Shown here: piece by piece, positions 1 to 9,216 of the stretch
Layout of the letters: each line of letters starts with the position of its first letter
Position numbering within the stretch: the first letter of the stretch is position 1
Assembly (NCBI GenBank): GCA_002172675.1
Contig: NETF01000135.1
Location: forward strand, 1-64,000
DNA length: 64,000 nt
Origin: an unicellular cyanobacterium SU3
GTDB taxonomy: Bacteria; Cyanobacteriota; Cyanobacteriia; Cyanobacteriales; Microcystaceae
Direction: 5' to 3'
Notes under the pieces: generated by a model
Told to the model about the DNA's origin: nothing
Database searches by the model: none
Seen by the model: only the letters and a program-made list of their open reading frames with translations
Program-made: the position numbers and the translations under genes

Positions 1-412
1 CAGAAAATAGGTATATTGGTCTAAATTACATTTGGCTGTTGATGGTTTACTCCGAGGTCTTATGGTTTTTCTCCTTCATTAGCGCACCGCGAAGCGGATC
101 TCTTCGAGATCGCATTTTATGATCATCCACATATTTTCTCTCTTTTGTCAATGCGAAATTCCTAATAATTGTTACTTAAACTCGACAGTTAGTGAAGTTG
201 CTGTTTAGAAGAACAAATAGGAACTTATCAATTAGGTTTTGAGAAGGAATAACCACCCTTGTAAGGAGCGTGATGATGTCAACGTAGACATAAAGAATAA
301 CGGCTATGAGAAAAGGGAGGCATTAAGTCTCCCCGATTGGTGGTAAGTAAAGCAAAAAAGTTTTAGACTAACAGAATAGCAACTACTTATAAAGACTTAG
401 GTATAACCTAGT
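1..412. other. Intergenic stretch upstream of the TonB-like gene
   Basis: No convincing gene is visible here. The stretch holds one copy of a 32-bp palindromic repeat (82-113) and AT-rich DNA that must contain the promoter of the following gene. No strong -35/-10 pair or ribosome binding site could be picked with confidence. The window edge cuts whatever lies to the left. Confidence 0.5.
82..113. repeat. 32-bp palindromic repeat, copy 1
   Basis: This 32-bp sequence differs by one base (position 91) from the copy at 43877-43908. It contains the perfect inverted pair GATCTC/GAGATC separated by TTC, and a GC-rich half GCGCACCGC. From memory, repeats of this kind are common in Crocosphaera, Cyanothece and Microcystis genomes. 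Here it lies in noncoding DNA; the second copy is inside a coding sequence. Confidence 0.8.
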
Positions 413-2020
413 ATGGCTTCTTCCTATTTTCAAAGCGTACCTATTCGCATTTTTAATTCTAATTTTATTCCGACTCTCGTTTCCGTGGGTCTTCATGGTC
501 TAGCATTATTTTTACTGGTTCCTTATGTTACCAATTTACCCACGGCTGAATCAGAAGGAACCGATCAACAAGGACCGATCAATGTTCCCCTCATTGAATT
601 AAACCCTAGCGAACAAAACCGCTTACCTGATGAAAATTCAGGTTTATCGAGTATGCCAGACTTCCCTAATTCTACTTTAGGGGATTTGCCGATGTTAGAT
701 TCTCCTTCTTTGGAGTCTTCTTTACCTAACAACTTCGATAACTTACCGACTCCACCTGCTTTACCCCCTCTCCCTCCCCTCAATCCCTACAACAACTATA
801 GTCGAATTCCTATAGAACTACCCCCTCAACGTTCCTTTCCGACTCCCCCTCGATCTGCTATCCGTCTTCCTTCCCCTCCTCCTTCTCCTTCCCTACAAAC
901 CCCAACCCCAAAAACTCCCCCTATACCCGATACAGAAACCCCTGAAAGGGTCGATCCTCGTCAAAATATTGACTTTGGCGATCCCACTCCTGCTAAACCC
1001 AATAATCCACTCTTTCAAGGCGATCGCTCTAACAATCAAAATCCCCTAAGAAATAACCCCTCTAATAATCCTCAAATCTCCCGTAATTCTAATAACAACC
1101 CAAGCCGACAAGATGAAATTGTTAAAAATCTCCTTGAAGATACCTTAGATGGAGCGGATAATTTAACTTATAATCCTCAAGGGACAAAACGGGAAGATGC
1201 TAGAGATAGGGATCTCGAATGGATGCAACAAACGGGAGTTACCTTAAAACCCAGTCAAATGATGACCATTAAAGCAACTTATCCGAAAGCTGCTTGTAAC
1301 CTCAAATTAGAGGGAAGTGCGATTTATAACGTTTTAGTCAATAACAATGGACAACTGAGAAAACCCCCGTTTATGACTCGTAGTTCAGGTTATGGCCTTT
1401 TGAATAATCAGGGATTACAAGAAGTCAGATCCCGTAGTTTTCCTCAATCAACAAGGGTCAAGGTTCTGTTTGAATACGATCCCAACATCTGCGGAACCGG
1501 TGTTGCTGAAGGGGAAAGAAACAATCAACCCCAAGCGTCTCCGTCTCCTACACCCAAAACCCCGACTCAACCAAATCCAACCCCTCAAACTCCCCAAAAT
1601 CAAAGCCCTTCTGCTCCCCCAGAGCCAAAAACCCCTGCCCCTGCCCCTGAAAATTCCGATAATTCTCCCCCCAAAACTCCAACGGAGCCGAAACCACCTG
1701 CTCAACCCAATCCCAGTCCTCAAACTCCCCAAAATCAAAATCCTTCTGCTCCCCCAGAGCCAAAAACTCCTGCCCCTGCCCCTGAAAATTCCGATAATTC
1801 TACCCCGAAAATCCCAACGGAGCCGAAACCTCCGACTCAACCGAATCCAACCCCTCAAACTCCCCAAAATCAAAGCCCACCTGCTCCCCCAAAGCCAAAA
1901 ACCCCGACTCAAAGCCCAAAACCACCAACTGAACCGAGTAAAAGTCCTAATTCTTCTTCGGAGAACAAAGTAGAAATCGATCAACCTGCAGCTCCACGGG
2001 CTGGTAAAAAGGAGAGTTAG
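413..2020 (+). CDS. TonB-like proline-rich envelope protein
   Basis: This 535-residue protein probably spans the periplasm and transmits force or links the inner membrane to outer-membrane parts, as TonB proteins do. A single hydrophobic segment lies near residues 18-42 (SVGLHGLALFLLVPYV), after a short cytoplasmic N-terminus. Residues 50-230 are rich in Pro, Asn and Ser. A compact domain at about 285-365 (YPKAACNLKLEGSAIYNVLV, then VKVLFEYD) resembles a TonB C-terminal fold. The last 160 residues are a Pro-rich tail built from a 45-residue tandem repeat. Placing a long Pro-rich tail after the globular domain is unusual for TonB. No ExbB/ExbD genes lie nearby. The general class is fairly sure; the partner receptor is unknown. 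Confidence 0.65.
   Translation: MASSYFQSVPIRIFNSNFIPTLVSVGLHGLALFLLVPYVTNLPTAESEGTDQQGPINVPLIELNPSEQNRLPDENSGLSSMPDFPNSTLGDLPMLDSPSLESSLPNNFDNLPTPPALPPLPPLNPYNNYSRIPIELPPQRSFPTPPRSAIRLPSPPPSPSLQTPTPKTPPIPDTETPERVDPRQNIDFGDPTPAKPNNPLFQGDRSNNQNPLRNNPSNNPQISRNSNNNPSRQDEIVKNLLEDTLDGADNLTYNPQGTKREDARDRDLEWMQQTGVTLKPSQMMTIKATYPKAACNLKLEGSAIYNVLVNNNGQLRKPPFMTRSSGYGLLNNQGLQEVRSRSFPQSTRVKVLFEYDPNICGTGVAEGERNNQPQASPSPTPKTPTQPNPTPQTPQNQSPSAPPEPKTPAPAPENSDNSPPKTPTEPKPPAQPNPSPQTPQNQNPSAPPEPKTPAPAPENSDNSTPKIPTEPKPPTQPNPTPQTPQNQSPPAPPKPKTPTQSPKPPTEPSKSPNSSSENKVEIDQPAAPRAGKKES
1566..1905 (+). repeat. 135-bp in-frame tandem repeat, about 2.5 copies
   Basis: The phrase CAAACTCCCCAAAATCAAA recurs at 1586, 1721 and 1856, giving an exact period of 135 bp, or 45 codons. 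Each unit encodes a segment containing QTPQNQ, APPEPKTPAPAPENSDNS and PTEPKPP. The third unit is partial. A multiple of three keeps the frame, so copy number can change without breaking the TonB-like protein. Confidence 0.85.
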
Positions 2021-2131
2021 CCCACTTATACCAATTCTCAAAAATTATTAGATACTTAAATCGTCGTCTGGGTGCTTAGCCTCTAGGCGACTTTTCCTTA
2101 CAACCTGAGTTTTGAGACTCCTAATGTTACT

Positions 2132-2162
2132 CAAAAAAATTAAGCCCCTATCATAGGGGCTT
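2132..2162 (-). terminator. Intrinsic terminator after infB
   Basis: Read on the minus strand, a GC-rich hairpin with arms AAGCCCCTA and TAGGGGCTT (2142-2162) is followed by TAATTTTTTT. It lies just past the infB stop codon and would end the rimP-nusA-ylxR-infB transcript. Confidence 0.9.
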
Positions 2163-2171
2163 CATAAATGG

Positions 2172-5100
2172 TTAACTAGATTTTCCTGCTAAGGTACGGC
2201 GTTTCATGACCAGTTCGTAGGCTTCGATAATATCGCCTTCTTGCCAGTCATTAAACTTATCCACACCAATACCGCATTCATATCCGGAGTTAACCTCTCG
2301 GACATCTTCTTTAATACGCTTGAGAGAATCCAAAGCTCCTTGATAAACGACTTTATCGTTTCTGTGAACACGGATTTGACGGTTACGAACCACTTTACCC
2401 GATTGTACATAACAACCAGCGACCGCACCCCGACCGACACTGAACACAGCCCGAACCTCTGCTTGACCTAGAGGAGATTCAACCTCTTCGGGTTCGAGTA
2501 ATCCTTCCATAGCTCCTTCAATATCATCAAGGAGTTTATAGATAATATCGTATTCACGGATATCGACACCTTCATGATCCGCTGCTGCCCTAGCACCACT
2601 GGCTAAGGTGGTATTAAAGCCAATGATTACCGCACCACTGGCGGCCGCTAAATCCACATCCGTTTCCGTGACTTCTCCTGGAGAAGCCAAAAGAACCCGT
2701 ATTTGTACCTCATTTTGAGGTAACTGTTCTAAAGAGCCTAAAATAGCTTCAACCGAACCTTGAACATCGGCTTTGAGGATAAGATTGAGTTCTTTTAACT
2801 CCCCTTCTTGAGCTTGGGCTGATAAGGTACTTAAAGTGACCCGACGAGAAGACATCGCCTGTTGTAGACGGGTTTGACGTTGGTTTTCCGCATTATCTTC
2901 AGCAACGGTACGGGCTTCTTTTTCACTCGGATAAACTTCAAATTCATCCCCTGCCGCAGGAACACTATTCAGTCCTAAAATTTCTACAGCAAAAGAAGGA
3001 GAAGCTTCTTCTACTTTGTGGCCTCGATCATCGATCATGGCGCGAATTTTACCGAAGACAGAACCAGCTACAATCGAATCCCCGACCCGTAATGTGCCGT
3101 TTTGGATTAAGAGGGTAGCCACCGGTCCTCTGGTACGGTCTAAATTAGCTTCTATGACCGTTCCTTTCGCTAAGCGATCAGGGTTAGCCACCAATTCTTC
3201 GACTTCTGAGACGAGGACGAGCATCTCTAATAATTCATCAAGATTTTCCCCTTTCAACGCACTGACTGGTACCATAATCGTTTCACCGCCCCATTCTTCA
3301 GGCACTAAACTCAATTCTGAGAGTTCTTGTTTGATGCGATCAGGGTTAGATTCTGGTTTATCAATTTTATTGATGGCCACCACAATGGGAACCTCTGCTG
3401 CTTGGGCGTGACTAATGGCTTCTCTAGTTTGAGGTTGTACCCCATCATCGGCCGCGACCACCAGAATCGCCATATCGGTCACTCTTGCCCCTCTAGCTCG
3501 CATAGCGGTAAAGGCTTCGTGACCAGGGGTATCTAAGAAGACAATCTGTTGAGTTTCTCCTTCATGGTCGATATCCACATGATAAGCCCCAATATGTTGG
3601 GTAATACCGCCTGCTTCTCCTTGAGCCACTTTGGTTTTACGAATGGAGTCGAGCAGGGTGGTTTTCCCGTGATCGACGTGACCCATAATGGTTACCACAG
3701 GGGGGCGACGTTGTAGATTTTCCAAGTCTTGCTCATCGAGCATTTCCGTATTTTTCGCCGCCGCTGATTTAGCTTCGGGAATTTCTACCTCAATATCAAA
3801 AGATTCGGTGACCATTTTCGCCGTCTCTTGATCCAAGGTTTCAGTAATATTAACGGCAATTCCTTTTGAGAACAGATGTTTAATAATTTCTGTTTCAGCA
3901 ATTTGCAATTCTTCTGAGAGTTCTCTAACGGTTAAGTTTCTGTCTAGAACAATTTTTTCAGGTCTCGGACGAGCTTCTGGCCGTTCTCGACGTTCATTGC
4001 GGTTCCTCTCAGGAGGACTATCAGCGGTTTTGAGGGTTGGTTTTTTCGGTTTTTGGGTGTTAGTGTTGGGTTTCGTCTGAGATTTCGGTTTCGGGGGACG
4101 GGCTGTCGACAGACTTAAACTCAGAGAAACAGGATTCGTATTGAGTTCAGTTTCAAAATCGTCTTCATCGTCATCGATGGGTTGAAAACGACGTTTTGCT
4201 TTACTTGAACTCTTACTCTTTCCTTTGGGTTCTTGTTCGTCTTCATCCTCATCCCAATCTTTCCGTTTAGAGATGCGAGGAGGAGAAGGCCGTTTTAATT
4301 GAGGTTTCGGTTTGAGAACAGCATCGAGAGCATCATCCGTATCCTCTTCTTCGTCAACCATATCAGAGGCTGGCTTGACAGAAGGAGCCATTAAAGCGGG
4401 GACTTTTTCTTCCTCTTCTGCTTGAGGAGGAGAAGGGCGTTTTAAGTCCGGTTTGCTTGGACTAGGCTTTTTGAGATTTTTTTGAGTGGGTTGAGTTTCC
4501 CTTGACTCCTCTGATTTAGATACGGTTGGCTTTTGAGCCTTATCTTTAGGTTTGGGAGGAGTATTTTTGGAGGTTTTCTTAGAGGGTTTAACTTTATTTT
4601 TCTGGTCCCCAGAAGGTTTAATCGGTTTATTTTTAACCGGTTTACTGATGGGTTTTTGAGCGGACTCCGAGGAGGATTTAACCGGAGGTTTAAGCAATTG
4701 AGGCGGTTCTAAGAGATTGGCGGCAGTCGGTTCTGGTTCTACTTCAGGTGTTTTAGCATCGGGTTCTGGAGGAGGAGAGGGTTTAGAGGGGGTTTGAGGG
4801 GGTTGGGCAGCGGTAGGGGGTGTTGGTTTTTGGGGGGGGTTAGGAGACACTGGCGGTTTAGGGGGAACAGGGGGACGAGGAGACTTCAGGTTAGATGATG
4901 AGGTCTCTGAAGGCGTAGGAGCAGCATTAGGACGAACTTGTTTGTGGTGAATGGCTAAAATTCGTTGTTTTTTGTCCCCTGAAGTTCCTCCATCGTTAGC
5001 GCGAGAGGTTCCTTGTTGAGCAAGATATTTGTCAACCATTCCCTTAATTCGTTCGGCATCTGACTCGGTAATCGTGCTACTGTGACTTTTAACAGCAATA

Positions 5101-5192
5101 TTTAGCTGCTCACAAATTTCTAAAATGTCTTTGTTTTCTAAGCTCAATTCTTTTGATAAATCGTAAATTCTGACTTTGTGTGCGTTTTTCAT
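2172..5192 (-). CDS. infB: Translation initiation factor IF-2
   Basis: IF-2 is the GTPase that brings fMet-tRNA to the 30S subunit and promotes subunit joining. The 1006-residue protein has an N-terminal IF2_N-like segment ([20 protein letters not shown]), a long charged Pro/Lys-rich linker to about residue 415, and a second IF2_N motif ([20 protein letters not shown]). The G domain starts near residue 500 with GHVDHGKTT (G1), DTPGHEAF (G3) and NKID (G4). Domains II-IV follow to the C-terminus. The long linker is typical of cyanobacterial IF-2. It is the last gene of the rimP-nusA-ylxR-infB run and has a strong terminator behind it. Identification is secure. Confidence 0.98.
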   Translation of the reverse strand: MKNAHKVRIYDLSKELSLENKDILEICEQLNIAVKSHSSTITESDAERIKGMVDKYLAQQGTSRANDGGTSGDKKQRILAIHHKQVRPNAAPTPSETSSSNLKSPRPPVPPKPPVSPNPPQKPTPPTAAQPPQTPSKPSPPPEPDAKTPEVEPEPTAANLLEPPQLLKPPVKSSSESAQKPISKPVKNKPIKPSGDQKNKVKPSKKTSKNTPPKPKDKAQKPTVSKSEESRETQPTQKNLKKPSPSKPDLKRPSPPQAEEEEKVPALMAPSVKPASDMVDEEEDTDDALDAVLKPKPQLKRPSPPRISKRKDWDEDEDEQEPKGKSKSSSKAKRRFQPIDDDEDDFETELNTNPVSLSLSLSTARPPKPKSQTKPNTNTQKPKKPTLKTADSPPERNRNERRERPEARPRPEKIVLDRNLTVRELSEELQIAETEIIKHLFSKGIAVNITETLDQETAKMVTESFDIEVEIPEAKSAAAKNTEMLDEQDLENLQRRPPVVTIMGHVDHGKTTLLDSIRKTKVAQGEAGGITQHIGAYHVDIDHEGETQQIVFLDTPGHEAFTAMRARGARVTDMAILVVAADDGVQPQTREAISHAQAAEVPIVVAINKIDKPESNPDRIKQELSELSLVPEEWGGETIMVPVSALKGENLDELLEMLVLVSEVEELVANPDRLAKGTVIEANLDRTRGPVATLLIQNGTLRVGDSIVAGSVFGKIRAMIDDRGHKVEEASPSFAVEILGLNSVPAAGDEFEVYPSEKEARTVAEDNAENQRQTRLQQAMSSRRVTLSTLSAQAQEGELKELNLILKADVQGSVEAILGSLEQLPQNEVQIRVLLASPGEVTETDVDLAAASGAVIIGFNTTLASGARAAADHEGVDIREYDIIYKLLDDIEGAMEGLLEPEEVESPLGQAEVRAVFSVGRGAVAGCYVQSGKVVRNRQIRVHRNDKVVYQGALDSLKRIKEDVREVNSGYECGIGVDKFNDWQEGDIIEAYELVMKRRTLAGKSS

Positions 5193-5414
5193 CCACTATC
5201 CCCCTAACTAGGTTTTTGCTACTGTAGTTGTTGAAGTCGCCTGTAAAAGCGACGGCTAAGCTCTTGGGTTGAGCTATGGGTTTTAAGTTTAATAATCATG
5301 ACTACGAAAACAATGTTCTCTCCTATGCTAACGATAATTATGGGTTTGTTCCCTAAATTTTTCCCGAAATTCTGTCTACATAAATCATGGCAAAAATTAG
5401 GGATCTTCAACAAG

Positions 5415-5687
5415 CTATCCTAACCGTTCCCACAATGTTTGATAGATACTATCGGGAACAGGGGCTTTCAGTCCCCGTCCTAAACGATTTTTTTGGCTGG
5501 CTAGGGTTAAACAACTTTGGTTAGGACAGAGATAGGCCGATCTTCCCATCCCCTGATCTAATTGTACCTGGCGAGACGGATAGACTCGTACAATTCGCCA
5601 AAATGCTTCTTTAGGAGCAACTCGGCGACAACTAACACAACGTCGATAATTGGGTTTGATGACACTTTTTTCGGGCATAGAACACAA
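5415..5687 (-). CDS. ylxR: YlxR/RnpM family RNA-binding protein (DUF448)
   Basis: This 90-residue basic protein has the family signature RRCVSCRRVAPKEAFWRIVR near the start and GRSAYLC further on. In Gram-positive bacteria YlxR/RnpM binds RNase P RNA and modulates it; the role in cyanobacteria is not established. It sits between nusA (38 bp upstream) and infB (222 bp downstream), which is the conserved gene order in many bacteria. The 222-bp gap to infB shows no convincing gene. Confidence 0.93.
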   Translation of the reverse strand: MCSMPEKSVIKPNYRRCVSCRRVAPKEAFWRIVRVYPSRQVQLDQGMGRSAYLCPNQSCLTLASQKNRLGRGLKAPVPDSIYQTLWERLG

Positions 5688-5725
5688 ATTATTTCGTCGT
5701 CAGGTCAACAATACAAGGTTTATGG

Positions 5726-7024
5726 TTAAGACAAGGTGGAGTTGTCAAACGTCTCTGAAGTGTCGAGATCAGACTCTTCATCAGAGTTTTCAACTTCAAC
5801 AGCAGGGTTGATGGGCTCTAATTCGGTTTCATCGTCTTCGTCGTTTTCTTCCTCTCTAGTTTGGGCTTCTAGTTGTCTTTTTTCGGCCTCAGCTTTATAA
5901 ATCGCTATATCTTTAATATCGATTTTCCATCCGGTTAAACGGGCAGCTAAACGAACATTTTGGCCTTCTTTGCCAATGGCTAAACTGAGTTGATCTTCGG
6001 CCACTAATACTAGAGCGTGACGTTCTTCTGCATTTAATAATACGACTTCATCCACTCGAGCCGGACTCAAAGCGTTGGCGATATAAGTAGCAGGGTCCGG
6101 AGACCAACGAATGACATCAATTTTTTCTCCTCTGAGTTCGTTAACTACTGCTTGAATACGAGATCCCCTGGCCCCAATACAAGCCCCTACTGGATCTACG
6201 TCTCTTTCTAAGGTATCTACGGCAATTTTAGTCCGAGGTCCAACATAACGGGAAGGGGGGTTAGCTTCTCTGGAAACGGCGACGATACGGACGATATCTT
6301 CTTCAATTTCAGGAACTTCGACGGAAAACATATCCACCACTAAGCCGGCAGCCCCACGGGATACTAATAATTGAGGGCCGCGATGGGAACCTTCTCGAAC
6401 TTTTTTGAGTAACACTTTAAACGAAGCATTAGCCCGATAGTTATCATTAGGAAGTTGTTCCCGTCTAGGTAAGATGGCTTCAACTTCAGGCTGTCCAAAC
6501 GCACTTTGTACGGCGACAATAATATCTTGTCGCTCAAACCGTAAGACTCTGGCATTGAGAACCGTTCCTTCTAACTCATGAAATTCTTCTTGAATTAGTT
6601 TACGCTGTTGATCTCGTAATTTCTGCAGAAGCACTTGTTTGGTTTGAATGGCGGCCATGCGACCAAAATCTTTTTGTTCGGGGGTCACATCTAAGACCAC
6701 TTCATCGCCGAGTTGAGCTTCTGAGGCCACTTCTTGGACTTCTTGAAGGGAAATATGGTGATCGGTATTTTCGACTTCTTCGACAATTCTTTTGGTCGAT
6801 AAGATACGAAATCCCTCCTCTTCTGTATCGAGTTCTACCTCAAAATTATCAAAATATTCATCATAATATTGTTGACGATCTAGATTTTGGGAACGACGAA
6901 ACCGTTCATACCCTTTGAGCAGGGCTTCTCTTAGGGCTTCTTGAACGGCTGTTTTTGGTAAATTATGCCGTTGACTAATTTCTTCGATCATCTGGGTTAA
7001 TCCCGGTAAACTAACTAATGACAT
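5726..7024 (-). CDS. nusA: Transcription termination/antitermination factor NusA
   Basis: NusA binds RNA polymerase and nascent RNA to control pausing, termination and antitermination. The 432-residue protein has the N-terminal polymerase-binding domain, an S1 domain around residues 135-200, and two KH domains marked by GACIGARGSRIQAVVNEL and SLAIGKEGQNVRLAARL. It ends in an acidic, Asp/Glu-rich tail and lacks the C-terminal repeats of the longer E. coli protein. It lies 34 bp after rimP and is transcribed with ylxR and infB. Confidence 0.97.
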   Translation of the reverse strand: MSLVSLPGLTQMIEEISQRHNLPKTAVQEALREALLKGYERFRRSQNLDRQQYYDEYFDNFEVELDTEEEGFRILSTKRIVEEVENTDHHISLQEVQEVASEAQLGDEVVLDVTPEQKDFGRMAAIQTKQVLLQKLRDQQRKLIQEEFHELEGTVLNARVLRFERQDIIVAVQSAFGQPEVEAILPRREQLPNDNYRANASFKVLLKKVREGSHRGPQLLVSRGAAGLVVDMFSVEVPEIEEDIVRIVAVSREANPPSRYVGPRTKIAVDTLERDVDPVGACIGARGSRIQAVVNELRGEKIDVIRWSPDPATYIANALSPARVDEVVLLNAEERHALVLVAEDQLSLAIGKEGQNVRLAARLTGWKIDIKDIAIYKAEAEKRQLEAQTREEENDEDDETELEPINPAVEVENSDEESDLDTSETFDNSTLS

Positions 7025-7058
7025 ATTAAGAAATCCTCTCTTACCTCTTCAATTTTGG

Positions 7059-7514
7059 TTAGTCTGCTAATTGCACTTGAGTAATGACAGAACAAGGGAT
7101 GGCGATCGCTCGTCCTTTACGATTGAGATACACTGCTTTGTCATCCCGTCCCTGAAGTCTTCCCTGCCATTCTTTTTTATCCTTATAAGGTGGGTTGGTG
7201 GTAACGTTGACCTCAAACCCCTTAAAAGCAACAAAGTCTCGTTCATTGCTTAAATCTCGAGAAATCCCAGGACTTGAAATTTCTAAGACGTAGGCCCCGG
7301 GCATAATGGCGGTTTCATCTAAGATCGCTTCTAAGGCGCGACTCACTTGTTCACAGTCGTTTAAACTGGTATCGCTGACAGGGTTACGAATATCAACCCG
7401 CAGGACGGGAGGACGTTTATTAGTTTGAAAGACCACCTCTACTACGTCTAACCCCATTTCCTGGACAATGGGGGTGGCTAAATCGATAATTTGTGGAATC
7501 AAAGGATGAGTCAT
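7059..7514 (-). CDS. rimP: Ribosome maturation factor RimP
   Basis: RimP helps assemble the 30S ribosomal subunit. The 151-residue protein shows the two-domain family pattern: an N-terminal part with GLDVVEVVF and LRVDIRNP, the segment CEQVSRALEAILDE, the linker motif YVLEISSPGISRDL, and a C-terminal SH3-like part ending in ITQVQLAD. It is the first gene of the rimP-nusA-ylxR-infB operon; the promoter should lie in 7515-7670, shared with the divergent DUF167 gene. Confidence 0.95.
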   Translation of the reverse strand: MTHPLIPQIIDLATPIVQEMGLDVVEVVFQTNKRPPVLRVDIRNPVSDTSLNDCEQVSRALEAILDETAIMPGAYVLEISSPGISRDLSNERDFVAFKGFEVNVTTNPPYKDKKEWQGRLQGRDDKAVYLNRKGRAIAIPCSVITQVQLAD

Positions 7515-7681
7515 GATTCAGACCATAAAAAAAAGCGGGTTATTGCCCCACTCCCTTTACATCTCAATAAATTGGGAATATACGGTATCAATTACCGTTT
7601 GAATGTGTGTCAAATTATTAGTTTAGCAAATCTTGTCTCACAACGTCTGGTTACATCAATTTTCCATGAGGTGTGTGTTCT

Positions 7682-7909
7682 ATGTTGCTTAAAATTCAGG
7701 TTAAAGTCAAACCCAACGCCAAACAACAGAAAATAGAAGAAATTGCCGAAAATAATTTTAAAATAGCGGTCAAATCTCCCCCCACCGATGGCAAGGCTAA
7801 TCAAGAACTGATTAAAATACTAGCCAAACGATTTAATGTGCCAAAGTCTCACATTTCTATCAAATCTGGTGTATCCTCTCCCCACAAGTTAGTTGAAATT
7901 GACACCTAA
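7682..7909 (+). CDS. DUF167 (YggU/UPF0235) family protein
   Basis: The 75-residue protein matches the small YggU fold: [17 protein letters not shown] at the start, then [20 protein letters not shown] and [11 protein letters not shown]. The biochemical role of the family is unknown. An in-frame GTG at 7673 would add three residues, but the GAGG at 7668-7671 is 10 nt from the ATG at 7682 and almost touches the GTG, so the ATG is preferred. It is divergent from rimP and convergent with the next gene. Confidence 0.88.
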   Translation: MLLKIQVKVKPNAKQQKIEEIAENNFKIAVKSPPTDGKANQELIKILAKRFNVPKSHISIKSGVSSPHKLVEIDT

Positions 7910-7937
7910 AAAAAGAAATAATCTCTCCGAGGAGAGA
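7908..7937 (-). terminator. Terminator of the squalene/phytoene-synthase-family gene
   Basis: On the minus strand a hairpin TCTCTCC-tc-GGAGAGA (7922-7937) is followed by TTATTTCTTTTTTT. It lies 36 bp past the stop of the minus-strand gene and abuts the end of the DUF167 gene. Confidence 0.75.
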
Positions 7938-7972
7938 CTTAAAAAAAATAATGATTTTGAGGTAATTCTGCT

Positions 7973-8794
7973 TTAACGAGTCACCTGTTGTACTAAAGCC
8001 ATGACATCGCTACGACTCAGTTTTTCTTTACCTAAAGCCATCACTTCTAGGGTTCCGTGGGCTAAGGCTAGAGGAATTTTACAAAAATCTAACGCCGGCC
8101 CATGACCAAGGGATTGGGTATAAAGATCGGCTAATTTCAGGTTATCACGGGCATATTGATGGACATCTTCAATCTTCCAGCCTTGAGGGATAAAATTTAC
8201 CCCACGACGTAAGTCTTCTCGATGATTCCGTACAATATTAACCGCTTGTAACCCTCTACCGAAGCCAATGGCATATTGACGGTTGGTTTGGGTTCCATCG
8301 TACCAAGCCCATAAATCCGATAATAGCAATCCCACAGCACCGGCAACACTGAATGTATATTGGTCTAAATGGGCTTTTGTGCGAATTGTCCAGTTATTTT
8401 CAGCCCAATAGGCCATGCGATCAGCCATAGACGCTGTAGCATCCCAAACCCGTGGGGCAATGGCGGGAGGGGCTAACATTGCCCATTGTCCTAACCGTAG
8501 ACTGACATCGGGTAAACAATGACTATAGGGAATTAATCCCACGGAAAAGTCTTCAATCCTTGACATTTCTACGGCTGCTTGTAAATTAAGGCTCATTTGT
8601 CTCAAGATTTTGCCTTTGGTGAAGTTATCAAGATCAGGGTGATCCTCAACTTCGTCAATCGCTCGCATACAAAGGTAAGCAGAAGCAACCGCATCCTGTA
8701 AGTCACCAGGAAGACGACTGATCGGAATATAAAAGGTTCGACTGGTTTCTCTAAGAGTCTTTAGAGCATTATTGCGTAAATTCATTAATTTCAC
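7973..8794 (-). CDS. Squalene/phytoene synthase family enzyme
   Basis: Members join two prenyl diphosphates head to head to make squalene or phytoene. The 273-residue protein has the entry segment TSRTFYIPISRLPGDLQDAV, a first acidic motif in AIDEVEDHPDLD, and a second in NIVRNHREDLRRGVNFIP. Length fits the family (about 270-310). The spacing of acidic residues in DEVED resembles squalene synthases (DTVED) more than bacterial CrtB (DDxxD), so product identity is open between squalene, phytoene and a related C30 compound. It stands alone with its own terminator; no carotenoid or hopanoid gene is next to it. Confidence 0.85.
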   Translation of the reverse strand: MKLMNLRNNALKTLRETSRTFYIPISRLPGDLQDAVASAYLCMRAIDEVEDHPDLDNFTKGKILRQMSLNLQAAVEMSRIEDFSVGLIPYSHCLPDVSLRLGQWAMLAPPAIAPRVWDATASMADRMAYWAENNWTIRTKAHLDQYTFSVAGAVGLLLSDLWAWYDGTQTNRQYAIGFGRGLQAVNIVRNHREDLRRGVNFIPQGWKIEDVHQYARDNLKLADLYTQSLGHGPALDFCKIPLALAHGTLEVMALGKEKLSRSDVMALVQQVTR

Positions 8795-9158
8795 TCCTCA
8801 CGCCAACTTTAAGCATTAGCATACACTTACTTATCTGTGAGATCCCACTAAACGATTGTGAAGTTCCTGACAAACGGAAATTGGGGGTTTTATCATGAGA
8901 GTTAGAACGTAGGACGGTATTTTTATAAAGATGGTGTCCATTGTATTATGGTTCGCCAAAATTTGCCGTAATCCCCTATTCGATCCTTATGACTCGGAAC
9001 TCAAAAGCTCGAAATCAGCTTATTTAAGGGGATTAGCTTGGCTCAGAAATGGATAATAAATCCTCTATGAGTACAAAAAGGAATTAATGATTTTTTAACC
9101 AAAAAAAATACTAACAAATCTTAAAAGGGTTCGGTGACAATCATTTTAACCCTTCTAC
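8795..9158. other. Intergenic stretch, no gene seen
   Basis: The 364 bp between two minus-strand genes show no open frame with a coding look and no tRNA. It should contain the promoter of the squalene/phytoene-synthase-family gene near its left edge. Nothing else specific was recognised. Confidence 0.4.
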
Positions 9159-9160
9159 AA

Positions 9161-9191
9161 AAAGGAATCTCCCGATGTTCAATCGGGAGAT
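9161..9191 (-). terminator. Terminator of the Fe-S/EF-hand gene
   Basis: On the minus strand a 10-bp hairpin with arms ATCTCCCGAT and ATCGGGAGAT (9167-9191, loop of 5) is followed by TCCTTTTTG. It lies about 25 bp beyond the stop codon of the upstream gene. Confidence 0.88.
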
Positions 9192-9216
9192 AAGCAAATT
9201 AATTAAATTAATGGGA

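Noticed and set aside
1448..2041. A 197-codon open frame antisense to the TonB-like tail
   Set aside because: It is rich in Arg, Trp, Gly and Leu because it is the complement of Pro-rich repeats; a shadow of the real gene.
5219..5413. A 64-codon open frame between infB and ylxR on the minus strand
   Set aside because: Composition does not look like a protein, it resembles no family I know, and ylxR-infB spacers in other cyanobacteria are usually noncoding; I treat it as chance.
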